NCBI GenBank assembly: GCA_963747595.1
Contig: CAVVFO010000001.1
Span: 124,001-188,000 of the forward strand
Reading direction: 5' to 3'
Length of the DNA stretch: 64,000 bases
Origin: Oleiagrimonas sp963747595
GTDB taxonomy: Bacteria; Pseudomonadota; Gammaproteobacteria; Xanthomonadales; Rhodanobacteraceae
Part shown: piece after piece, positions 35,627-43,349 of the stretch
Layout: every line of letters starts with the position of its first letter
How positions within the stretch are numbered: position 1 is the stretch's first letter
Program-made: the position numbers and the translations under genes
Notes under the pieces: generated by a model
The model's database searches: none
What the model was told of the DNA's origin: nothing
What the model saw: the letters and a program-made list of their open reading frames with translations, nothing else

Positions 35627-35749
35627 GCCGCCGCCAGCGTGACCGATGCCACAAGTACGTGACCTTGTGGACCTCGCTGGCGAGCGAAAAGCCCGCGTCT
35701 GACCGGTCGTTCCGGCCGTTCGGTGCCCGCTCTCCGGCCTTGTTCCGGC

Positions 35750-35916
35750 CTAGGAGCGTGGGCGGCAGAAATCTTTGGGCTGCGATTGTGCTCTCATCCA
35801 TAGGCTGAGCCTCTCGAAAGGCTTGCATAGAACAACTATGCGCACCTTTCGAGAGGCACATCCTATGGCGATAGCCCAATCTCGCTTTCCAAAGTTTCTA
35901 CCGCCCACGCTCCTAG
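35750..35916. repeat. Long imperfect palindrome (about 167 bases), possibly a miniature mobile element
   Basis: Arms 35750-35830 and 35836-35916 are inverted copies around AACAA. The ends CTAGGAGCGTGGGCGG and CCGCCCACGCTCCTAG match perfectly over 16 bases, as do CCTCTCGAAAGG and GCATAG near the centre; between lie scattered mismatches and two one-base gaps. Each arm, read outward, starts ATG and encodes similar peptides (MRTFREAHPM.. and MQAFREAQPM.., both ending FLPPTLL). The last three bases of the right arm serve as the purH stop codon (TAG). No transposase gene is present. Confidence 0.85.
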
Positions 35917-37496
35917 TGCCGGAAATGCCGCATCCCGGTGAACACCATCGCCATGTCGTGTTCGTCGGCGGCGGCGATGACTTCCGCATCACGCATGGAA
36001 CCGCCCGGCTGGATCACGGCGGTGATGCCGGCCTCGGCGGCGGCATCGATGCCGTCGCGGAACGGGAAGAAGGCATCCGACGCCATGACGCTGCCGGTGA
36101 CGGTCAGCTTGGCCTCGGCGGCCTTCATGGCGGCGATTTTTGCGCTGATCACGCGGCTCATCTGCCCCGCGCCGATGCCGATGGTCTGGCCGCCGTGGGC
36201 ATAGACGATGGCATTGGACTTGACGTACATGGCCACGTGCCAGGCGAACAGCAGGTCGTGCAGCTGGTCGGCATCGGGCACGCGCTTGCTGACCACTTGC
36301 AGATCGTCCACCAGCAGCGTGTCGCGGTCGGTATCCTGCACAAGAAGGCCGCCTTCCACGCGCTTGTAATTGACGCTGTCGGCCGGTTGCTTCGGCCACG
36401 CCCCGGTGGCCAGCACGCGCACGTTGGGCTTGTGGCTGAAGGCCTGCAGCGCGTCTTCGTCCACTTCGGGTGCCAGTACCACTTCCACGAACTGCTGCGC
36501 CAGCACGTGCTGTGCCGTGTCCAGATCCAGGGCCTGGTTGAAGGCGATGATGCCGCCGAAGGCGGACGTGGAGTCGCAGGCGAAGGCACGATCATAGGCG
36601 TCCATCAGATCCTGGCCCAGCGCCACGCCGCAGGGATTGGCGTGTTTGACGATGACGCAGGCCGGCACCGTCTCGAAGGCCTTGACGCATTCCAGCGCAG
36701 CATCGGCATCGGCGATGTTGTTGTACGACAGCGGCTTGCCTGCCAATACACGTGCGGTGGCGACGATGCCCCTGGCTGGCGCATCGGCTTCCACGTAGAG
36801 CGCGCCACCCTGATGCGGGTTCTCGCCGTAACGCAGCGTCGCCGCACGCTCGAAGTTCAGATGCAGGGTGGGGGCGAACGGACCCTCCTGCGCCGCACCC
36901 GTGCGTGCGCCCAGCCAGTCGGCGATCATGCCGTCGTAGCGCGCCGTGTGGGCGAAGGCCTTGGCTGCAAGGCGCCGGCGCAGCGCCAACGTGGTGCCGC
37001 CCTGGGTGCTGATGGTATCGATCAGTTCGGCATAGTCGGCCGGATCGGTCACCACGATCACGCGGTCCTGGTTCTTGGCCGCGGCGCGCAGCATGGCCGG
37101 GCCTCCGATGTCGATGTTCTCGATGGCCTCCTCCAGGCTGCAGTCCGGGCGCGCGACGGTTTGCGCGAACGGATACAGGTTCACCACCAGCAGGTCCAGC
37201 GGCTCGATATCATGCTCGCGCATGACCGTGTCGTCGACATGCCGCCGCCCCAGCAGTCCGCCGTGGATGCGCGGATGCAGGGTCTTGACGCGGCCACCCA
37301 TGATTTCCGGAAAGCCGGTGACATCGGCCACGTCACGCACGGGGACGCGTGCGTCGCGCAACGCGGAGGCACTGCCGCCGGTGGAAATCAGCTCCACGCC
37401 CAGTGCATCCAGCCCCTTGCCCAGGTCAAGCAGCCCGCGCTTGTCCGAGACGCTGATCAGTGCGCGCCGTACGGGTGTCAGGCTGGCATCAAACAT
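35913..37496 (-). CDS. purH: Bifunctional AICAR transformylase/IMP cyclohydrolase
   Basis: A 527-residue PurH, which does the last two steps of IMP synthesis. The N-terminal IMP cyclohydrolase domain has ALISVSDKRGLLDLGKGLDA and GGRVKTLHPRIHGGLLGRR. The C-terminal AICAR transformylase has LRYGENPHQGGALYVE, the catalytic KHANPCGVALG (Lys-His), and SDAFFPFRDGIDAAAEAG. The TAG stop lies inside the right arm of the long palindrome. Length is usual (about 525). It is the last gene of the minus-strand cluster aroQ-accB-accC-prmA-DUF3426-fis-purH. Confidence 0.97.
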   Translation of the reverse strand: MFDASLTPVRRALISVSDKRGLLDLGKGLDALGVELISTGGSASALRDARVPVRDVADVTGFPEIMGGRVKTLHPRIHGGLLGRRHVDDTVMREHDIEPLDLLVVNLYPFAQTVARPDCSLEEAIENIDIGGPAMLRAAAKNQDRVIVVTDPADYAELIDTISTQGGTTLALRRRLAAKAFAHTARYDGMIADWLGARTGAAQEGPFAPTLHLNFERAATLRYGENPHQGGALYVEADAPARGIVATARVLAGKPLSYNNIADADAALECVKAFETVPACVIVKHANPCGVALGQDLMDAYDRAFACDSTSAFGGIIAFNQALDLDTAQHVLAQQFVEVVLAPEVDEDALQAFSHKPNVRVLATGAWPKQPADSVNYKRVEGGLLVQDTDRDTLLVDDLQVVSKRVPDADQLHDLLFAWHVAMYVKSNAIVYAHGGQTIGIGAGQMSRVISAKIAAMKAAEAKLTVTGSVMASDAFFPFRDGIDAAAEAGITAVIQPGGSMRDAEVIAAADEHDMAMVFTGMRHFRH

Positions 37497-37582
37497 AGTC
37501 GCTGTCCGTCAAGTCAAAAACGGGAATTATAAACCCCACGGCGCATGGCCGGGGTGTTATGCAGAACGCTGCTATAAAGAGG

Positions 37583-37600
37583 CAGGGCGGCTCAAGGAGC
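37583..37600. repeat. Palindromic repeat copy E (half-element)
   Basis: CAGGGCGGCTCAAGGAGC is one outer arm; the matching right arm is missing or too diverged to see. It lies between fis and purH. Confidence 0.6.
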
Positions 37601-37630
37601 GGCCCGACGGGCCCGTTTCCGGGTGCAGAA

Positions 37631-37912
37631 TCAGATCAGGCCGTGACAGGCCAGCTTCTTGCGCAGGGTGGCGCGGTTGATGCCCAGTGCCGCGGCGGCG
37701 CGGCTCTGGTTGCCGTCGTTGTGCGCCATGACTTCGCGCAGCATGGGCGCTTCGACTTCGTGCATGAGCAAAGCGAACAGCCCCTCGCTGCAAGGCGTGT
37801 CACCCATGTCCTGAAGATAGCGGCGCACCGTCTGCGTGACTACTTCGCACAGCGGACTCTGCGTCGTCATCTTGATGTCGCTGTGGGTTCGGGATGCGCT
37901 CAGGGCGTTCAC
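37631..37912 (-). CDS. fis: Fis family nucleoid-associated protein
   Basis: A 93-residue Fis-type DNA-binding protein with the C-terminal helix-turn-helix HNDGNQSRAAAALGINRATL and the end RKKLACHGLI. The N-terminal part is TTQSPLCEVVTQTVRRYLQD. Fis bends DNA and controls rRNA and growth-phase genes. The GTG at 37912 has AGGA eight bases upstream; the ATG at 37870 (79 residues) is the alternative. It lies between DUF3426 and purH, an order that I recall from other Xanthomonadales. Confidence 0.92.
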   Translation of the reverse strand: MNALSASRTHSDIKMTTQSPLCEVVTQTVRRYLQDMGDTPCSEGLFALLMHEVEAPMLREVMAHNDGNQSRAAAALGINRATLRKKLACHGLI

Positions 37913-38077
37913 TGCCAGTGTCCTGCGTGAGGGTGCCGGTATGTATCGGCGGTACTCGCGGTCATCTTGAGTTGCGGTATCGCCACATGTGCGATGGGCA
38001 ACCCGGCGAACGAGCGAGTCGACGAGTGTACCCGGCTTGGCCCGTGTTTTTAAGGGTGGCAATGCGTGTACCTGCCA

Positions 38078-38872
38078 TCAGCGCGGTGGACGCTGGAAAC
38101 CGAACTCGAAGGCGACAGCGTCCTGCCCCGGATCCTTGACCTCGAATGTCAGCGCCGCGTCCGTTCCCGGCGCCAGGCCCGCGGCGCGCACGCGTTTGTC
38201 GGCAATATACTCGGACGGCCTGAACCGGCGCATGGCCACACGCTGGTCATCGAGATTGGACAGGGTGATGGAGACGATCGGATACGGTTGCGCGAATCGC
38301 GCATCGTTGCGCAGCGTGGCACTGATCAGGAGCGCACCGGGCACGGAGGGATGCGGCCGCACGTCCCGCGAGATCAGGTGCAGTTGCGGCAGGTCCGGGA
38401 CCACCGGCAGACGGCAGCCCAGCGTGCGGCACACGTCGGCCAGTACCGGACCGGTGGTGGCATTGCGGATCAATGCATCGCGTTTGGCCCAGGCCAGTTG
38501 CGCGCCCAGCAACGCGGCCAGACACAGGCAACCGAAGGCCCAGCGCAGTGTATGGCGCGGCCGCCTGGCGCGGGCGTTATGACGGATGAATGCGGGCGTG
38601 GGCTGCGGTGGACCGGATGCGTCCGGATCCTCGGACAGCGGTGGTTCCTCCGGCTGTGTGCGGGCGACCGCCATGATCAGCATCGGCGCTGAAGGACTGG
38701 CGGCATGACACGGCAGGTCGTCGGAGGGCTGCGGTGGAAGTTCTTCGGCGAGGGTGGCAATGGCGTCGAACGTGGCGCCGCAACGGCCACAGCTCACCGT
38801 GCCCCGAGACTGCGCCACGGTGGGGGCATCCAGCGAGAAAATGGTCAGACAGTCGGGGCACTGAGTATACAT
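38078..38872 (-). CDS. MJ0042-type zinc-finger and DUF3426 membrane protein
   Basis: A 264-residue protein. The N-terminus is a zinc ribbon (MYTQCPDCLTIFSL; VSCGRCGATFDAI). Residues 45-110 are a Pro-rich linker. A single membrane helix (TLRWAFGCLCLAALLGAQLA) precedes the periplasmic DUF3426 domain (LISRDVRPHPSVPGALLISA; VSITLSNLDDQRVAMRRFRP; PGTDAALTFEVKDPGQDAVA). Function is unknown, but the gene is regularly found between prmA and fis. The ATG at 38872 puts the Cys pair at the usual place. Confidence 0.85.
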   Translation of the reverse strand: MYTQCPDCLTIFSLDAPTVAQSRGTVSCGRCGATFDAIATLAEELPPQPSDDLPCHAASPSAPMLIMAVARTQPEEPPLSEDPDASGPPQPTPAFIRHNARARRPRHTLRWAFGCLCLAALLGAQLAWAKRDALIRNATTGPVLADVCRTLGCRLPVVPDLPQLHLISRDVRPHPSVPGALLISATLRNDARFAQPYPIVSITLSNLDDQRVAMRRFRPSEYIADKRVRAAGLAPGTDAALTFEVKDPGQDAVAFEFGFQRPPR

Positions 38873-38999
38873 GACGAAATCGCCCGGTGGCCGCACACTG
38901 GGAAGGATGTGTCAGCTTAGCGGAGGGGCTGTGCGAAGGTTCCCTGGATCGCTCATCGTAAAGGATATCTGCGAATCGGTGACACCTGCGCGGACAGGT

Positions 39000-39932
39000 T
39001 CAGCGTGTCTTTCCGCTGCCGGCAGATGGCGCCGCGTGTTTGCGGCGGCCGCTGATACGGACCCAGTCTTCGCGCACGGCGACCTCCAGCTGGTCGAACC
39101 AGGGTGCGAACCGTTGCAGCAGGGCCTCATGCTGATCATGCAGAATGCCCGAGATGGCGAATGGTGCTCCGGCAGTGGTCAGCGTGGCGAAGCGCGGCGC
39201 CAGATCGTGCAGTGGTCCGGCGAGAATATTGGCGACAAAGACTTCGCCGGGAATCTGCGGCGCGTCATCTGGCAGATGAACCTGCAGACGTGTCGCGACC
39301 TCGTTGCGCGCAGCGTTGTCAGCCGTGGCCGTGATGGCCTGCGGATCGTTGTCGATGCCGATGGCGCGCGCCGCTCCCAGCTTCAGTGCGGCAATGGCCA
39401 GCACCCCGGACCCGCAGCCGTAGTCGATGACGGTGGTGCCTTCGAGGTCCTGGCCGTCCAGCCATTCGAGACACAACGCCGTGGTCGGATGGGTTCCGGT
39501 GCCGAAGGCCAGGCCGGGATCCAGGCGAACCACCACGGAGTCTGCAGCGGGTGCATCCGGGTGGTTCCAGGGGTGGATCCAGAGGCGCCGACCGAAGCGC
39601 ATCGGCTTGAACTGGTCCATCCACACGCGCTCCCAGTCCTGGTCGGCGACGTCGCGGAAGCTGATCTGCTCCGGCGACAGCGCCGGCACGCGCGCATGGA
39701 TGGCGTGCAGGAGCCCGGGACGGTCGGTGTCTGCCTCGAAAAGGGCGTCAAGCACCATCGACGGCCACACCGGCGTCTCGCCGACGCCGGGTTCGAAGAT
39801 CGCCTGCTCGTCGGGTGTGTCGACATCGGCATCGCGCAGCGTAACCGACAGGGCGCCCAGTGCTTCCAGTGCGATTTCGACGGCCGGCTGTTGCGCGGCG
39901 GTCAGGGTCAGGGAGAGTTCGAGCCAGGGCAT
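39000..39932 (-). CDS. prmA: Ribosomal protein L11 methyltransferase
   Basis: A 310-residue PrmA, which trimethylates lysines and the N-terminus of ribosomal protein L11. Family features: MPWLELSLTLTAAQQPAVEI at the start, RLDPGLAFGTGTHPTTALCL, the SAM motif VIDYGCGSGVLAIAALKLGA, and VFVANILAGPLHDLAPRF with the catalytic-site Asn. The ATG at 39932 fits the family N-terminus; an upstream ATG would add 14 unrelated residues. Repeat copy F lies between its start and accC. Confidence 0.95.
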   Translation of the reverse strand: MPWLELSLTLTAAQQPAVEIALEALGALSVTLRDADVDTPDEQAIFEPGVGETPVWPSMVLDALFEADTDRPGLLHAIHARVPALSPEQISFRDVADQDWERVWMDQFKPMRFGRRLWIHPWNHPDAPAADSVVVRLDPGLAFGTGTHPTTALCLEWLDGQDLEGTTVIDYGCGSGVLAIAALKLGAARAIGIDNDPQAITATADNAARNEVATRLQVHLPDDAPQIPGEVFVANILAGPLHDLAPRFATLTTAGAPFAISGILHDQHEALLQRFAPWFDQLEVAVREDWVRISGRRKHAAPSAGSGKTR

Positions 39933-39962
39933 CGGAATTGGGAATGTCGAGTGCGGAATCGG

Positions 39963-40068
39963 AGGGTGACTCAAGGAGCGACAATGACGGAGCGGCCTGC
40001 TTGCGGGAGGGCTGGTTTGTTCAAGGCAAGCAGGCGGATCCGTCGCGTTGCTCCTTGATCCGCCCTAC
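39963..40068. repeat. Palindromic repeat copy F with intact IS target site
   Basis: Left arm AGGGTGACTCAAGGAGCG, inner TGACGGAGCGGCCTGCTTGC, centre, inner GGCAAGCAGGCGGATCCGTC, right arm CTCCTTGATCCGCCCTAC. Its last 16 bases (40053-40068) are the exact complement of the site occupied by the IS. Confidence 0.87.
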
Positions 40069-40092
40069 TGGCTTTGCCCGAGTCCCGCGTCC

Positions 40093-41460
40093 TCACTCGC
40101 CGCCCAGCGTTTTCTCGCGGCGTTCGGTGATGCGCTTTTCCAGGTAGTGGATATTCTGGCCACCGCTCTGGAACCCGCCGTCGGCCATGATGCGCTGCTG
40201 CAGCGGAATGTTGGTCTTGATGCCCTCGACCACCATTTCCGACAGCGCGATGCGCATGCGCGCAATGGCCGTGGCGCGGTCTGCACCGTGCACGATCAGC
40301 TTGCCGATCATGGAGTCGTAGTTGGGCGGAATGCGGTAACCGTCGTACAGGTGCGTATCCACGCGCACCCCGGGGCCACCCGGTGCCTCGAACCGCTTCA
40401 CGGTGCCGGGGCTGGGCATGAAAGTGTCCGGATCCTCGGCGTTGACTCGGCACTCGATGGCGTGGCCGTCGATGCGGAGGTCCTGCTGACGGATGGACAG
40501 CTTTTCGCCGCCGGCGATCAGCAACTGCTCGCGCACCAGATCGATACCGGTGATCAGTTCGGTGACCGGGTGCTCGACCTGGATGCGCGTGTTCATCTCG
40601 ATGAAGTAGAAATTGCCGTCCTCGTAGAGGAACTCGAACGTGCCCGCACCGCGATAGCCGATGCGGATGCAGGCATCGGTGCACACCTTGCCGATCTCGG
40701 CACGCTGCTCGGGCGTGATGCCCGGGGCCGGCGCTTCCTCGACCACTTTCTGGTGGCGGCGTTGCATGGAGCAGTCGCGCTCGGCCAGATGGATGGCATT
40801 GCCTTGGCCGTCGGCCAGAACCTGGATTTCCACGTGGCGCGGATTTTCCAGGAATTTCTCCATGTACACCTGGTCATTGCCGAACGCGGCGCGCGCTTCC
40901 GAGCGCGTGGTGGCCACCGCATTGCCCAGGTGTGCCTCGGTGTGCACGACGCGCATGCCCTTGCCGCCGCCGCCGCCGGAGGCCTTGATGATGACCGGGT
41001 AACCGATCTCGCTGGCGATCTTCAGGCTCTTGTCCACATCCTCGTCCAGCGGCCCGCCGGACCCTGGCACGCAGGGGACGCCGGCGTCCTGCATGGCACG
41101 GATCGCCTCCACCTTGTCGCCCATCATGCGGATGGTCTCGGCCCTGGGGCCGATGAAGACGAAACCGGACTGCTCCACCTGCTCGGCGAAGTCGGCATTT
41201 TCCGAGAGAAAACCGTAGCCCGGATGGATGGCACTGGCGTCGGTGACCTCGGCGGCGGCGATGATGGCCGGGATGTTGAGGTAACTCTGCGCGCTGGGGC
41301 CGGGGCCGATGCAGATCGTCTCGTCGGCCATGCCGACATGCTTGAGATTGCGATCCACGGTGGAATGCACGGCCACGGTTCTGATACCCAGCGCATGGCA
41401 GGCGCGCAGGACGCGAAGGGCGATTTCGCCGCGATTGGCGATGACGACTTTGTCTAGCAT
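40093..41460 (-). CDS. accC: Acetyl-CoA carboxylase, biotin carboxylase subunit
   Basis: A 455-residue AccC, which carboxylates the biotin of AccB with ATP and bicarbonate in fatty acid synthesis. Motifs: MLDKVVIANRGEIALRVLRA at the start, AIHPGYGFLSENADFAEQVE, the ATP loop KASGGGGGKGMRVV, RDCSMQRRHQKVVEEAPAPG and the active-site YFIEMNTRIQVEHPVTELIT. Length is as in E. coli (449). It is directly downstream of accB, 57 bases apart. Confidence 0.98.
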   Translation of the reverse strand: MLDKVVIANRGEIALRVLRACHALGIRTVAVHSTVDRNLKHVGMADETICIGPGPSAQSYLNIPAIIAAAEVTDASAIHPGYGFLSENADFAEQVEQSGFVFIGPRAETIRMMGDKVEAIRAMQDAGVPCVPGSGGPLDEDVDKSLKIASEIGYPVIIKASGGGGGKGMRVVHTEAHLGNAVATTRSEARAAFGNDQVYMEKFLENPRHVEIQVLADGQGNAIHLAERDCSMQRRHQKVVEEAPAPGITPEQRAEIGKVCTDACIRIGYRGAGTFEFLYEDGNFYFIEMNTRIQVEHPVTELITGIDLVREQLLIAGGEKLSIRQQDLRIDGHAIECRVNAEDPDTFMPSPGTVKRFEAPGGPGVRVDTHLYDGYRIPPNYDSMIGKLIVHGADRATAIARMRIALSEMVVEGIKTNIPLQQRIMADGGFQSGGQNIHYLEKRITERREKTLGGE

Positions 41461-41517
41461 GGGATTTCCGGGACTCGAGTAGTGAGCCGGGACCCGGGCC
41501 CCGGGTCCCGCAGGTGT

Positions 41518-41997
41518 TCAGGCAATCACGAACATTGGTTCATCGAACTCCACCGCCTGGCCGTTCTCGACCACGATGGCAACCACCGTGCCGCTGGCGT
41601 CGGCCTCGATCTGGTTGAACATCTTCATGGCTTCGATGATGCCCAGGGTGTCGCCCTTGTTGACCTTCTGGCCTTCCTTGACGAACGCATCGGCGCCCGG
41701 TTCGGATGCCGCATAGAACGTGCCCACCATGGGCGCCTTGACCACATGGCCCTCGGGCAGCCCGGTGCTGCTGTCCTCGGCCGATGCCGGCGGGGTTGCC
41801 GTCGATGCCGCCTGGCCGGCGCCTGCGCCTGGTGCAGCCGGCGCGGGCGCGGTCGCCTGCACGGGCACGGCCATGTGGCCGCCCCCCTTGGGCGCGCGCG
41901 ACAGGCGGACGGTTTCCTCGCCCTCCTTGATCTCCAGTTCGGACAGGTCGGACTCCTCGAGCAGGTCGATGAGTTTCTTGATCTTTCTCAGGTCCAT
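41518..41997 (-). CDS. accB: Acetyl-CoA carboxylase, biotin carboxyl carrier protein
   Basis: A 159-residue AccB. The N-terminal helix (MDLRKIKKLIDLLEESDLSE) leads to an Ala/Pro-rich linker (about residues 45-80) and the biotinyl domain with the target Lys in EAMKMFNQIEADASG. The ATG at 41997 gives the conserved MDLRKIKK start; GTG at 42006 is possible. It is followed by accC and preceded by aroQ with 37 bases between, as in most gammaproteobacteria. Confidence 0.97.
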   Translation of the reverse strand: MDLRKIKKLIDLLEESDLSELEIKEGEETVRLSRAPKGGGHMAVPVQATAPAPAAPGAGAGQAASTATPPASAEDSSTGLPEGHVVKAPMVGTFYAASEPGADAFVKEGQKVNKGDTLGIIEAMKMFNQIEADASGTVVAIVVENGQAVEFDEPMFVIA

Positions 41998-42034
41998 GGC
42001 GGGCACCTTGTGGGGAGTGCGAAAGGTTGAAGGG

Positions 42035-42475
42035 TCAGGCCGGCAGGCGATTGAGCGCGGCTTCCAGCGCCAGCCGGTAGCTGTCGGCGCCGAAGCCCGC
42101 GATCACGCCGACGGCAAGATCGGAAAAATACGAATGATGCCGGAACGTCTCGCGCGCATGCGGATTGCTCAGGTGGATTTCCACGAACGGGATCTCCGCA
42201 GCGCTCACGGCATCGCGCAGGGCGATGCTGGTGTGGGTGAATGCCGCCGGATTGATCAGCAGCATGTCGATGCCCTCGCCACGGGCCTGATGCAGGCGCG
42301 CCACCAGTTCGTGTTCGGCATTGGACTGGAACCATGTCAGATCGTGTCCCGCGGACTCGGCCCGCTGCACCAGCGCGGTATTGATGTCGGCAAGGCTCTC
42401 GTGGCCGTACACGTCCGGCTCGCGTACGCCCAGAAGATTCAGATTGGGTCCGTGCAGGACGAGCAGCTTGGCCAC
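42035..42475 (-). CDS. aroQ: Type II 3-dehydroquinate dehydratase
   Basis: A 146-residue AroQ, which converts 3-dehydroquinate to 3-dehydroshikimate in the shikimate pathway. Motifs: LVLHGPNLNLLGVREPDVYG with the active-site Asn and the flexible-loop Arg and Tyr, FQSNAEHELVARLH, LLINPAAFTHTSIALRDAV, and IHLSNPHARETFRHHSYFSD with the catalytic His. The first gene of the aroQ-accB-accC run. The 246-base gap 42476-42721 upstream shows no gene; it contains a GC-rich hairpin near 42680-42715 without a T-run. Confidence 0.97.
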   Translation of the reverse strand: MAKLLVLHGPNLNLLGVREPDVYGHESLADINTALVQRAESAGHDLTWFQSNAEHELVARLHQARGEGIDMLLINPAAFTHTSIALRDAVSAAEIPFVEIHLSNPHARETFRHHSYFSDLAVGVIAGFGADSYRLALEAALNRLPA

Positions 42476-42721
42476 GGTGATCCAGGGTGATGGGGCATTG
42501 GCGAGCCCGGAATGCGAAGTGTGCGCGTCACGGGGCAGCTTGTCCAGATCGGTGAAGATCGGCGACGTTCATCGATGTTTGAATCACAAAGCTCGGTTCG
42601 GCCGGCCTTGATGATGCAGGGTCGCCTCAGCTCGTGACACGTGTGGCGCCACGCCCAGGCGTCGCCTGCGGGTGGCGCTTGGCGGCAACCCGGCCTGGCA
42701 TTGGCCGCCAGGCAGCGGCGG

Positions 42722-43333
42722 TCAATCCAGCCACCAGTGCAGCTGGCTGGGCTGCAGCGGCCCGTAATACGTGGCCTTGATGCGCCCGTGCTTGTCGATC
42801 AACACGCTGAAAGGCAGCACGTCCAGGCTGTCGCCAAAGATCTCGGCGGGGTTGGGCGTTGCTTGCGACCCCAGCAGGACCGGGTAGCTGATGTGAACGT
42901 TTTCCAGGAAGGCACGTACGCGGCCCGGGTCATCCAGGGCGATGCCGATGATCTGTGTGCCGCCGCTGCCATAGCGTGCCTGTGCCGCGTTCAGGGCCGG
43001 CATCTCGCGGCGGCAGGGCTGGCACCAGCTGGCCCAGAAGTTCAGCAGCACACGACGGCCACGCCATTCGGACAGGTGATGCGGACGCCCGTGCATGTCC
43101 GGCAGCGTCAGGTCCGGCGCCGGATCGCCCCGCCGCAGCCCATCCACTCTGTCGCGGGGACGCACGGCGGTGGCGCGGATCCATGATTGCGCCAGATCGC
43201 CGCCCCAGGGGGTGCTTTCCAGCGCGCCCAGCAGCGCCGGCGGCGGCCGGTGCTGCACGAAGCTGGCGATGACCACTGCCGCCAGGCCCGCCGCCAGCGC
43301 GCCAAGAAACCACAGGATGCCCGCGTGCTTCAT
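42722..43333 (-). CDS. TlpA/ResA-like thiol-disulfide oxidoreductase
   Basis: A 203-residue membrane-anchored thioredoxin-fold protein. One N-terminal helix (ILWFLGALAAGLAAVVIASF) is followed by an AhpC/TSA-type thioredoxin domain with the redox pair WCQPC (in NFWASWCQPCRREMPAL) and the cis-Pro in DVLPFSVLID. It lies 16 bases downstream of dsbD on the same strand, so it is likely reduced by DsbD and works in periplasmic disulfide reduction or cytochrome c maturation. The partner substrate is not shown. Confidence 0.9.
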   Translation of the reverse strand: MKHAGILWFLGALAAGLAAVVIASFVQHRPPPALLGALESTPWGGDLAQSWIRATAVRPRDRVDGLRRGDPAPDLTLPDMHGRPHHLSEWRGRRVLLNFWASWCQPCRREMPALNAAQARYGSGGTQIIGIALDDPGRVRAFLENVHISYPVLLGSQATPNPAEIFGDSLDVLPFSVLIDKHGRIKATYYGPLQPSQLHWWLD

Positions 43334-43349
43334 GTGCGCAGTCTACGTC

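Noticed and set aside
35499..35879. Gene in the DUF2782-purH gap read from the long palindrome
   Set aside because: The similar peptides of both arms follow from the DNA palindrome itself; no ribosome binding site or wider family support was seen, so they are reported only as a property of the repeat.
42640..42721. GC-rich hairpin downstream of the TlpA-like gene as a terminator or tRNA
   Set aside because: Stem pairing is partial, no T-run follows, and no cloverleaf or CCA-type end can be drawn.
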